DNA of 64,000 bases, taken from the NCBI RefSeq assembly GCF_025566885.1, contig NZ_JAOQJQ010000004.1:62001-126000 (forward strand), written 5' to 3'. The notes below the pieces were generated by a model. That model was not told where the DNA came from. It ran no database searches and saw nothing but the letters and a program-made list of their open reading frames with translations. Origin of the DNA: Brotonthovivens ammoniilytica (lineage in GTDB: Bacteria > Bacillota > Clostridia > Lachnospirales > Lachnospiraceae). The translations under genes and the position numbers were made by a program. Positions 34,598 to 42,890 of the stretch are shown piece after piece (position 1 is the stretch's first letter; every line of letters starts with the position of its first letter).

Positions 34598-36046
34598 TCA
34601 ACTTTTCCATTTGGGGAGACTTTCCTGCTGCTTTAAATACGGCAGTTCCTGTTTTAAATCCGCACATACGCTTCTATGCCATAAAAACTCACCCAAAAAC
34701 AATATTTTATGTATACTGTCATCCCTGACAAAAGCCCGAAGCATTCTCTTAACAGAATAAATTCTTTCACTGGCGTAAATATGTTCCAGCTGCAGCTGAT
34801 ACGGTGTAATATTTTGGGGATAATGAACTACGTTCCCATTATATTTTGACCAGTTCTGATGCAAAAGCCGCTCCCGGTTCTGCTCATACACCGGGGTTCC
34901 CGGGACAAAGTACATAGACTGAATTAAAACTCCCTGTATATGGTTCTTTATTACAAAATCCGAAAGCCTTTTTCCAACTCCCGGCGTATCATAATCTCCC
35001 CCCAGAATAAACAGACCTCTGACACTAAGCCCATGACGACGTATATTTTGCACAGCTCTCTGTATTTCTTTTACCGTACTTTTTTTATGATATGCCTCAA
35101 AATTTTTATCCCCAATAAACTCAATTCCCATAGCCAGTTCAAAAAAACCGGCACGTTTCAACAAATCCAGCATTTCATCGTCAAATCCCACTTCATATCT
35201 GGCCTGGATGGTAAAACGATAATGGATTCCGCTGTCAATAATTCCCTGCAAAACAGACTTTGCCCACTCTCTGTCTGCGAAAAAATTATCATCCGTAATC
35301 CAAAGCCCTTTCAGCAAACGCGGAAAGCGTCCTGATTCAAAAAACTCAATGGACTGTTTAATATCCTCTATTACATTTTCCACGGGTCTTGTGCGAACCT
35401 TTCTCCCGAAATGCCGCACCAGCGCACAGTAATCGCAGTTATGGGGACAGCCTCTGGAAGCATGAACCTGAGGCCATATGGTGTTATAATGTACACGATC
35501 ATGATATTTGTATACCAGATAGCGGTCGGGAATGGTATCTATTTTTTGAGGCGGCTGCCTGTTGCCGGTAAAAATAAGCTTTTTTCCCTTTCGGAAAGCC
35601 ACTCCCGGAAATGTTATTTCTTCCTCTTTCTTTAACGCTTTCAGCAGCTCTAAAATAGACTCATCTCCCTCGCCTACCAGTACGTAATCACAATGTCTGG
35701 ATGCCTCTTTATAATTCATAGACGCATGAAGACCGCCAAGTATCACAACTGCATTTGTATGATGCCGGAAATAATCCGCTATTTTGTATCCCCGGTTTGC
35801 ATTAAAAGTAAAAATACCGATAACAATTACATCTGCATCTTCCACATCCGATCTCACAATTTTGGAAATAGCTTCACTGTACATAAAAGTATCTTTTACT
35901 TTTTTCTTAACAATGGTTGCAAGAAGGTTTAAACCAACAGAAGGCGTCCGTATATATCTGTCATACACAAAATGGTTCTGCAATGACGTCTTATAAGGCC
36001 GCTCCCCGGGTTCAATAAACCTTATTTTTCTGATCTTCATCCCCAA
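34598..36046 (-). CDS. B12-binding radical SAM protein
   Basis: A 482-residue protein with an N-terminal cobalamin-binding-like Rossmann domain (about 35-150, VIVIGIFTFNAN and VILGGLHASM) and a radical SAM domain with Cys200, Cys204 and Cys207 in CPHNCDYC. It matches the BchE/HpnJ-like class whose members methylate or rearrange lipids and cofactors. Its reaction cannot be told from sequence, and no biosynthetic partners flank it. Start: TTG at 36046 has AGAGGACAGG upstream; ATG at 36040 is the alternative. Confidence 0.88.
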   Translation of the reverse strand: MGMKIRKIRFIEPGERPYKTSLQNHFVYDRYIRTPSVGLNLLATIVKKKVKDTFMYSEAISKIVRSDVEDADVIVIGIFTFNANRGYKIADYFRHHTNAVVILGGLHASMNYKEASRHCDYVLVGEGDESILELLKALKKEEEITFPGVAFRKGKKLIFTGNRQPPQKIDTIPDRYLVYKYHDRVHYNTIWPQVHASRGCPHNCDYCALVRHFGRKVRTRPVENVIEDIKQSIEFFESGRFPRLLKGLWITDDNFFADREWAKSVLQGIIDSGIHYRFTIQARYEVGFDDEMLDLLKRAGFFELAMGIEFIGDKNFEAYHKKSTVKEIQRAVQNIRRHGLSVRGLFILGGDYDTPGVGKRLSDFVIKNHIQGVLIQSMYFVPGTPVYEQNRERLLHQNWSKYNGNVVHYPQNITPYQLQLEHIYASERIYSVKRMLRAFVRDDSIHKILFLGEFLWHRSVCADLKQELPYLKQQESLPKWKS

Positions 36047-36235
36047 TAACCTGTCCTCTCCGCAGACTCTGCTTTTCTTATATTATAAAATATACTTTCT
36101 TCTGCCTCAACGTATTTTTTATTTCTTTCTTCTGGTTTTTTTTTAAATTTGTGCTAGAATAAAAATAATTTTAAGAGTTTTTTTTGCAGGCTGTACAGTC
36201 TGTATCTATTGAAAAAACAGAAAGGGATGCTTTTT

Positions 36236-36577
36236 ATGGCAGAAATTGTTATTTCCATTATTTTCGGCATAATTGCCATTGCCTGTCTGACGTATGGTAT
36301 TTGCGCCTGGCATTGTAAAGGGCCTATATTGATGAATAAATATATTCTGGCCTGTGATGAAGAAAAATCTGCATTGAAAAAACAGAGTGACGAAGACAAA
36401 AAAGCAGACTACCGCTTTACCGCAAAAATATTCTTCGGCATTGCTTTGATGTTTTTCTTTGTAGTTCCAGGTGTTCTGATTGATGTTGCTTTTTGCTATT
36501 TATCTATACTCACAGCCATCATTCTTGCAATAACCGCATTTATTGCTCTGTTTAAAAATGGGGCAAAGAAATATTAA
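36236..36577 (+). CDS. DUF3784 small membrane protein
   Basis: A 113-residue protein with an N-terminal transmembrane helix, the CKGPILMNKYILACDEEK segment of DUF3784 and two more hydrophobic helices after ADYRFTAKI. The family's role is unknown. AAAGGGA precedes the ATG at 36236. The frame's upstream part from a TTG at 36209 is unlikely to be translated. Confidence 0.8.
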   Translation: MAEIVISIIFGIIAIACLTYGICAWHCKGPILMNKYILACDEEKSALKKQSDEDKKADYRFTAKIFFGIALMFFFVVPGVLIDVAFCYLSILTAIILAITAFIALFKNGAKKY

Positions 36578-36599
36578 TAACACAAATGCCATACCCACC

Positions 36600-36637
36600 A
36601 AAAAAAGACAAGGGATAAGCTCCATTGTCTTTTTTTA
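36600..36637. terminator. bidirectional intrinsic terminator
   Basis: AAAAAAGACAA pairs with TTGTCTTTTTT between the convergent DUF3784 and MFS genes. Confidence 0.85.
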
Positions 36638-36693
36638 GGTCAGTTATTAAAAGTACTATCAAAATTTTATTGTAATATCTACTGAAAAATGCC

Positions 36694-37959
36694 TTACTCT
36701 GCTTTTATTAATACAACTGTCAGAATCAGTCCTGCTACATCTGCAATCAGCAGAATTACATACAAACCGCTGTAGCCAAAAGCTGTCTGAGATAAGATAC
36801 CGGCCAGTACAATACCGCTCTGGCGAACAATCGTATTTAATGGTGCAATGGCTTTATTTGCCTGAATGAAATCATACCTTCCAAAACAGGTTCCTATCAT
36901 AGACGGAATCAGATTTCCTATTCCTCCGATACCAATTCCTACCATAATAATACTGATCCATACACAGACAGCACCTGCAGGCTGCAGCAGCAGGAACAAA
37001 ATAGCAACAATATACCATATGCCATAAAAAACACAGGCTCTTTTTGTGCCAAGCTTACTGTCCAGATATCCCCAGAAATAGCTGCCCCCGATTCCGATAA
37101 CCGCAGCAATGGAAAGCATCATAATAGCGGATGCCGCATATTTTCCATCTGCCACGATGGACAATCTTGGAATCAGCTGTGAAACAATTCCCACTGTTGT
37201 TGCCCACATTAGTCCAAGTCCAACGCCAATCCCCCAGGTATTTCTGTTTTTCAGCAGATTTTTCATGGTCCATTCTGATACATGGCTCTCCAGCAGCTTT
37301 TTATTCTTTTCAATTTCTTCTTCAGAAATTTTTTCATTGTCCGGGTAACAGCCGATCTCCTCCGGACTGTTTTTTACCCAGAAGAAGGATACAATACCAA
37401 ATACAATAATGATACATCCAAAAATGGTATAGGCTCCGCCTACAGAACCGGTTTTTTTGATAAACGCTGTCAGCATAATTACAATAGTGGCCGTACAGAC
37501 AGGCATCCCCATTGTGGCCCACCCAAGAGCCGTTCCTTTTTTCTTGGGAAACCACACATTCATAATATTATTGGGAATCAGATTCAGCTGTACATTAGCT
37601 ACAATAAAATTAATAGCAAATATCATAATAATAAATACCAGGAAATTAGACGTATTAGCAAATACAAGCACCAGCGCTCCGGTAATGATATTGATAATTC
37701 CAGCCGCTTTTCTGGTTCCGGTTTTTTCAATGATTACAGCAAATAAAACTGCCCCCACAAGTGCCACCCAGCCGGACATTCCAGCCAAAGATGTGATCAT
37801 CCCCGCATTCCAGCCATGCAGCTGTTCAAACTGTGCCGGATAGAAGTTCAGACCGTCAGTGCTGAGGGCTGCGGAAATATAATAGCTGATTCCCGCGTAA
37901 ATAATCATAAGCCATCCCCATGTACCAAAATTATTGCTGACTTTATTTTTGTTCCCCAT
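36694..37959 (-). CDS. MFS transporter
   Basis: A 421-residue, twelve-helix major facilitator. The loop after helix 2 (EKTGTRKAAG) is the motif A region, and the central loop carries NSPEEIGCYPDNE, as in the oxalate/formate-antiporter-like group common in gut Clostridia. It is encoded 15 bp after the second PhlG-type hydrolase, so the pair probably share a transcript and a substrate, most likely a plant phenolic or its product. Confidence 0.88.
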   Translation of the reverse strand: MGNKNKVSNNFGTWGWLMIIYAGISYYISAALSTDGLNFYPAQFEQLHGWNAGMITSLAGMSGWVALVGAVLFAVIIEKTGTRKAAGIINIITGALVLVFANTSNFLVFIIMIFAINFIVANVQLNLIPNNIMNVWFPKKKGTALGWATMGMPVCTATIVIMLTAFIKKTGSVGGAYTIFGCIIIVFGIVSFFWVKNSPEEIGCYPDNEKISEEEIEKNKKLLESHVSEWTMKNLLKNRNTWGIGVGLGLMWATTVGIVSQLIPRLSIVADGKYAASAIMMLSIAAVIGIGGSYFWGYLDSKLGTKRACVFYGIWYIVAILFLLLQPAGAVCVWISIIMVGIGIGGIGNLIPSMIGTCFGRYDFIQANKAIAPLNTIVRQSGIVLAGILSQTAFGYSGLYVILLIADVAGLILTVVLIKAE

Positions 37960-37974
37960 CTACATTCTCCTCCT

Positions 37975-38778
37975 TTAATCCCAGTTATCTTTCTGCTCCG
38001 GATACAGCTTCGGCAGCAGATCCGCCAGATTTGCAAATTCTTTCATATTGTGTGCCAGCAGCATTTTGGGTTTTATCATTGGTGTAATCTCCCCATCTTT
38101 TAACAGTTTCACCGGTTTGCCTCCGATAATATGCCAGCCCAGCCAAAACCTAGAGCGCAGCTCAATCCCATCCTCTGTCTCCCTTACAAAATGACACATA
38201 ACCTCCGCACTTGCCTGGGGATCCTTTCGGATTCCGGAATTGGCTGTGACAATAGTTCCACATGCCTTTGTTCCAATTTTTTCTTCCTCAAATCCCATTT
38301 CAGAAGGTTTTTTAAAGCAGGCGAACAATTCATCCGGTCCACCTCCAATATCCTCACGGATCAGATGTGTAGTTCCCCAGTATTTTTCCTTCAGTGTCAG
38401 CTTTTCAGATCTTCCCTGAGCCAGATTCATACTGCGGGCATCGTAATGATCCTCCGGATCCCAGATCGTATAACGCAGTTCCCCAAGTCCGTGCCATGCA
38501 AACCACCAGTCGAACATTTCTACCGTAACCCCCGGCATTTTTGTGTAATTTGCAATATAGCCGCTTCCGTCTTCCAAAACGCAATAACCTGTTTCCACCG
38601 GAAAATATCCATCCTCAAATAAACGGTTTCTGTCCTGAATCTCCAGGGCCTGCGCCGGATCCATAGGCTCCTTAAGCGCCTTAAGCTTTTCTTTCTGGAT
38701 CTCTACTAATTCCTTGTAATAATACTTTGCATACCCAAGCTTCTTTTGTTCTTCTGTAATTCCTACTCTCTCGCCCAT
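37975..38778 (-). CDS. PhlG/phloretin-hydrolase-like C-C hydrolase
   Basis: A 267-residue second member of the DAPG hydrolase family: MPGVTVEMFDWWFAWHGL, the DPEDHYDARS segment and a C-terminal WLGWHII that supplies a probable metal-binding His. It differs from the copy at 25.4 kb through most of its length, so they are old paralogues with likely different substrates. The ATG at 38778 has AAGGAGG upstream. It is followed by the MFS gene and is divergent from a LysR gene, an arrangement typical of an inducible catabolic unit. Confidence 0.8.
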   Translation of the reverse strand: MGERVGITEEQKKLGYAKYYYKELVEIQKEKLKALKEPMDPAQALEIQDRNRLFEDGYFPVETGYCVLEDGSGYIANYTKMPGVTVEMFDWWFAWHGLGELRYTIWDPEDHYDARSMNLAQGRSEKLTLKEKYWGTTHLIREDIGGGPDELFACFKKPSEMGFEEEKIGTKACGTIVTANSGIRKDPQASAEVMCHFVRETEDGIELRSRFWLGWHIIGGKPVKLLKDGEITPMIKPKMLLAHNMKEFANLADLLPKLYPEQKDNWD

Positions 38779-38833
38779 AACATCAGCCTCCTTCAAACTT
38801 GATACCTACATTTTATAAAATAATTTGTACCAT

Positions 38834-38884
38834 GAGAAATGATTATTTCTCCCCAATTTATAACTATTAGTTATAGATATATCA
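38834..38884. promoter_or_regulatory. two LysR-type palindromes between hydrolase and regulator
   Basis: ATAACTA-T-TAGTTAT (38870-38884) contains the T-N11-A core of LysR sites. GAGAAAT-GATT-ATTTCTC (38834-38851) is a perfect second palindrome. Both lie between the divergent PhlG-type and LysR genes. Confidence 0.6.
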
Positions 38885-38982
38885 TGTATCTTATCAGCAT
38901 CTGTGTTACAATAATAAAAAACTGTATTTGTGATTTCGTTTTTTAGAAAACAAGAGAAAAATATATACGTGGAGGAATGATT

Positions 38983-39897
38983 ATGGTTTGTGATTATGCT
39001 CTTTCAGCTGTCACTGTACAGCAGATTCAGATATTTCTTCAGCTTGCCAGGACAAAAAATTTTACCAGAACTGCTGACAGCCTGAATATGACGCAGCCCG
39101 GCGTCAGCAAAAGTATTGCTTCCCTTGAAGCAGCCCTTGGCTTTTCTCTGTTTGAGAGAACCAGCCGGAAAGTTGCTCTCACACCGGAAGGGCGGATTCT
39201 GTACGAGACATGGCTCCACATTCCCGCAGACCTTGATAACGGTTATCAGACAGCCAGACAGGAAAACGCCAGAATTGCTTCTGTTTTAAATATTGGAATC
39301 ACCGATACTACAGACAGTTTGAAATATTTCTGGCCCGTTGCCAGAGAATTTGCAAAAGCATTTCCTGATATAAAATTGAATGTAGAGAGCGAGAACATGA
39401 AATCTCTTCAAAGCAGACTGGCAGAAGGCATTTACGATCTTATTTTTCTTCCTGATTTCGAACATTACAGTCTGGATAAAAATAAAATCTGCTGGAAATA
39501 TGCAGCAAAATCAAATGTCCAGATTATTGTACTCACTGACAGTCCCCTAAGCCGTAAATCCATGCTGACAATGGAGGATATTATAAACAAAAAAGTAACA
39601 GCCCTAGACCCGGAATCCAACCCCAATTTCCTTCACTCTCTGAGAGAACTTTATGCACAATACGGAAAAGAACCTGTACTGGGACAGCTTTACAGATCTA
39701 ATTTTCAGATTCGATATGCGCAAATGACCCAGGACTGTATCCATATTACAGACGACTTCTGGTCTTATACTCCTGATACTGTAAGCAGAAAAATCCCGCT
39801 GATGGGTCACTTCAACGGGATTATATGCGCATGGAATCCGGAGATATCCAAGGCGTCATTAAAAAATTTTCTTGGTTTTATTCCGTCAGACCGCTGA
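38983..39897 (+). CDS. LysR-family regulator
   Basis: A 304-residue regulator with an N-terminal helix-turn-helix (NFTRTADSLNMTQPGVSKSIASLEAALGF, FERTSRKVALTPEG) and a periplasmic-binding-like effector domain. It is divergent from the PhlG-type hydrolase and MFS genes and is their probable activator. Its 3' end overlaps the next, convergent LysR gene by 20 bp. The ATG at 38983 suits the GGAGGA; one at 38977 is too close. Confidence 0.92.
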   Translation: MVCDYALSAVTVQQIQIFLQLARTKNFTRTADSLNMTQPGVSKSIASLEAALGFSLFERTSRKVALTPEGRILYETWLHIPADLDNGYQTARQENARIASVLNIGITDTTDSLKYFWPVAREFAKAFPDIKLNVESENMKSLQSRLAEGIYDLIFLPDFEHYSLDKNKICWKYAAKSNVQIIVLTDSPLSRKSMLTMEDIINKKVTALDPESNPNFLHSLRELYAQYGKEPVLGQLYRSNFQIRYAQMTQDCIHITDDFWSYTPDTVSRKIPLMGHFNGIICAWNPEISKASLKNFLGFIPSDR

Positions 39898-40768
39898 ATG
39901 ACTTCAGCAGATCTGCCAGCTTTCTCTGCTGCCGGTTTAAGCTTACTCCCTTTGGAAAGATCAGACCGCAGACCGTCTCCATAGAATCTGCCAGCGGGAT
40001 ACGAACCAAATCCGGATATTCTCTCACGGAGAACATCTCTTTTGGCAGCACTGATAAGAGCCGGTTTCCTCCAAGCATATTAAACAGTACCGTATGCCTG
40101 TTTATAATATGAGAAATACGGATAGGAATCCTCTGTTCATGACAATTTTCCATAAACTGCTGATAGATCTCTGATTTCGTATTAAGCATGGCAAATTCAC
40201 AATCTCTAAGATCTGTCAGCGCCAGTTCTTTTCTTGTGCCCAAAGGATGGCTTTTCCCACAGATGATTACCAGCTCATCTTTCAAAATGGGAATCGTTTC
40301 GTAATCCCGAAGTAACTTTTCCGAAAACCTGGCAAATCCAAAATCAAGCTGTCCGTTATCTACTTTACGCAAAATGTCCGTCTGTTCCAGCTCCTGAATT
40401 TCAAGCTGAATATCTTCGTATTTTAACTGGAACTTGGCAAACTTCTGATTCAGCTGATAGGCTTCTGTAATAGGCAGCACCCCCAGCCGCAGCCTGTATT
40501 TTTTCTCAGGTCCTCTCTGCCCTAACAGTAACAGCATTTGTTCATAATCCCCGTATACCTTCTGGGCAAAGCTTTGAAACTGTATGCCTGTATCTGTAAG
40601 TATTGTTTTTCTCTGACCGCGCTCAAACAGACACGTATGCAGCTCTTTCTCCAAAGTTTTTATTTTCTTGGATACTGAAGACTGAGACAAATTCATTTCA
40701 TCTGCCGCCCTGGAAAAATTCTGTTCTCGGGCAAGCATAAGAAAACATTCAATCTGTTCAAAATCCAT
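39878..40768 (-). CDS. LysR-family regulator
   Basis: A 296-residue regulator with the usual winged helix-turn-helix (NFSRAADEMNLSQSSVSKKIKTLEKEL, CLFERGQRKTILTDTG) and effector-binding domain. It is divergent from the decarboxylase gene at 40.97 kb, with a palindromic site in the shared gap, so it probably controls that operon. GAAAGGAG precedes the ATG. Confidence 0.92.
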   Translation of the reverse strand: MDFEQIECFLMLAREQNFSRAADEMNLSQSSVSKKIKTLEKELHTCLFERGQRKTILTDTGIQFQSFAQKVYGDYEQMLLLLGQRGPEKKYRLRLGVLPITEAYQLNQKFAKFQLKYEDIQLEIQELEQTDILRKVDNGQLDFGFARFSEKLLRDYETIPILKDELVIICGKSHPLGTRKELALTDLRDCEFAMLNTKSEIYQQFMENCHEQRIPIRISHIINRHTVLFNMLGGNRLLSVLPKEMFSVREYPDLVRIPLADSMETVCGLIFPKGVSLNRQQRKLADLLKSFSGLTE

Positions 40769-40857
40769 AATGCTTCTCCTTTCATCTGCCTGTATAGCCT
40801 GACAGACATACCGCCCCGGCCAATAGCAGTACTTGAATTATATCATACTGCTTTTTT

Positions 40858-40876
40858 CTATTCCAGTTAGGAATAG
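40858..40876. promoter_or_regulatory. LysR-type palindrome upstream of the decarboxylase operon
   Basis: CTATTCC-AGTTA-GGAATAG is a perfect 7-5-7 palindrome with the T-N11-A core, placed about 90 bp from the LysR start and 95 bp from the decarboxylase start. Confidence 0.65.
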
Positions 40877-40969
40877 TTATAAGGGATATTGGAATTGCCT
40901 TTTTTCCAGGTCCTGCTAAACTAAATATCAGAAAAACATAAACGATTTATTATAACAAGGAGGAAGCTT

Positions 40970-42400
40970 ATGTCTAAAATATGTACCTGCCTCAGGGAGT
41001 TTCTGTCTCTTCTGGAAGAAGAAGATCAGCTTATCCGCATAAAAGAGGAAGTGAATCCCGAACCTGATATCGGTGCAGCGGGAAGAGCTGCTGCAAATAC
41101 ACCAGAAAAACCAGCCATATTTTTTGAGAAAATAAAAGGGTACAAAACCCCGGTGGTTACTAACGTACACGGTTCCTGGCAGAGCCATGCACTGATGCTT
41201 GGCATGGATAAAAATACCCCGGTAAAGGAACAGTTTCTGGAACTGAACCGCCGCTGGGATAAATATCCGGTGGAACCTGAAATTATAGAACGCAGCGACG
41301 CTCCCTGTAAAGAACACACCATTACCGAAAACATCAACCTTTTTGAACTGATGGCCCTGTACCGGATTAACGAACAGGACGGCGGTTTTTTCCTGTCCAA
41401 GGCTGCCGTTGTCACAGGTGATCCCGAATTTCCTGATGACCTGAACAAATTAAACGTTGGAACCTATCGGATTCAGGTAAAAGATAAAGATAAAGTGGGA
41501 ATCCAGGCCCTTGCCTTCCATGATATTGCCATCCAGCTAGAAAAAGCCGAACGGAAAAACGAACCGCTGCCCATTGCTATTGCCCTGGGAAATGCTCCCC
41601 TTGTCACCTTTATGGCCAGCACCCCCATTGCCTATGACCAAAGCGAATATGCATTTGCAGGCGCCCTGCAGAACGGAACTCCGGTGCAAATTGTAAAAGC
41701 CGATACCTGCAGCCATCTGTATGTTCCGGCTTCCTCTGAAATTATACTGGAAGGCTATATTATTCCAAGAGTACGCCAGGTGGAGGGACCCTTTGGAGAA
41801 TTTCCAGGTTCTTACTCCGGCTGCCGGAAACAATGTGAAATTAAAATTACACATGTAACCCACAGAACCAACCCGATTTTTGAAAATCTTTATCTTGGCA
41901 TTCCGTGGACAGAAATCGACTATCTCATGGCATTAAACACCAGTATCCCCCTGTTTAAACAGCTGAAAGAATCCATGCCTGAAGTAGTTGCCGTTAATGC
42001 CATGTACACTCACGGAATGGGAGTTATTATTTCCACCAAATGCCGATATGGCGGCTATGGAAAAGGCGTTGCTTTTCGCCTGCTGTCCACCCCCCACGGT
42101 ATGCCCTACTCAAAGGTAGTCATTGTCGTAGATGAATATGTGGATCCCTTTAACCTAGAACAGGTTATGTGGGCGCTGACCACGAGAGTCAGACCGGATA
42201 AAGATGTTACCGTTATTCCCAACTGTCCCGGCATGCCTCTAGATCCCTCCAGTGTCCCTGCCGGTATGCACAGCAAACTGATTATCGACGCCACTACTCC
42301 TGTAGCCCCTGAGCCAAATCCCCGGGAAGTAGAGCTTTTAAAACCACCGGCCGGTACAGATAAATGGGAAGCAATCATCCGTAATTATTTTAATTGTTAA
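40970..42400 (+). CDS. UbiD-family hydroxyarylic acid decarboxylase, subunit C
   Basis: A 476-residue UbiD-family enzyme. Key parts are NVGTYRIQ (162-169), LGNAP and the signature EGPFGEFPG (272-280) that carries active-site glutamate, with metal and prenyl-FMN ligands expected around Asn163 and Glu. The small subunit-D gene that follows identifies it as the ShdC/VdcC type of reversible, non-oxidative decarboxylase acting on 4-hydroxybenzoate, vanillate or related acids. The flavin prenyltransferase (UbiX/ShdB) that makes its cofactor is not in the window and must be elsewhere. AGGAGG precedes the ATG. Confidence 0.9.
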   Translation: MSKICTCLREFLSLLEEEDQLIRIKEEVNPEPDIGAAGRAAANTPEKPAIFFEKIKGYKTPVVTNVHGSWQSHALMLGMDKNTPVKEQFLELNRRWDKYPVEPEIIERSDAPCKEHTITENINLFELMALYRINEQDGGFFLSKAAVVTGDPEFPDDLNKLNVGTYRIQVKDKDKVGIQALAFHDIAIQLEKAERKNEPLPIAIALGNAPLVTFMASTPIAYDQSEYAFAGALQNGTPVQIVKADTCSHLYVPASSEIILEGYIIPRVRQVEGPFGEFPGSYSGCRKQCEIKITHVTHRTNPIFENLYLGIPWTEIDYLMALNTSIPLFKQLKESMPEVVAVNAMYTHGMGVIISTKCRYGGYGKGVAFRLLSTPHGMPYSKVVIVVDEYVDPFNLEQVMWALTTRVRPDKDVTVIPNCPGMPLDPSSVPAGMHSKLIIDATTPVAPEPNPREVELLKPPAGTDKWEAIIRNYFNC

Positions 42401-42491
42401 AACCAGAAAATCTGACAGATCTTCTGTTGAAAGAAAAGCGTTTTTCAACCTATCAAAAACTATTGAATTTTACTCAGAAAGGAAATTTTAT

Positions 42492-42701
42492 ATGAATTGT
42501 CCAAGATGTGAAAGTACACATATAAAAGTTATGGCCAAGGCGCCAAAAGATCATGCATGGGAAGTATTTCTCTGCGAAACCTGCTGCTTTTCCTGGCGCT
42601 CCACGGAATCTATAAAAGTCCATGAAAAGTTTAAACTGAATGAAGAGAAAATAAAAAACATGCAGACCATTCCTCCGGTTCCTCCGCTGTATGATCTGTA
42701 A
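42492..42701 (+). CDS. hydroxyarylic acid decarboxylase subunit D
   Basis: A 69-residue protein with two CXXC pairs (CPRCES near the start and CETCCFSWR in the middle) and the ending PPVPPLYDL. This is the pattern of ShdD/VdcD, the small zinc-ribbon-like subunit of four-gene hydroxyarylate decarboxylases. It is needed for activity in known systems, though its role is not settled. It lies 91 bp after the C subunit and is followed by a terminator. Confidence 0.85.
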   Translation: MNCPRCESTHIKVMAKAPKDHAWEVFLCETCCFSWRSTESIKVHEKFKLNEEKIKNMQTIPPVPPLYDL

Positions 42702-42734
42702 GGTTTTGATACACAGTTTTTTGTATTGTTCAGT

Positions 42735-42767
42735 CCGGCTGTATTTTAATTATACAGCCGGCTTTTT
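42735..42767 (+). terminator. terminator of the decarboxylase operon
   Basis: CCGGCTGTAT pairs perfectly with ATACAGCCGG, followed by CTTTTT. Confidence 0.9.
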
Positions 42768-42890
42768 ATATTTCCTTTCAGTTTCCATAGTCCTTTGCCA
42801 TTATATATGTTAGAATGCATTTATCTGATAAATTAACGGAAACACATATTTTTATTGTGTGTTTTCTAACACAGAGAGGAGATTACTGTT

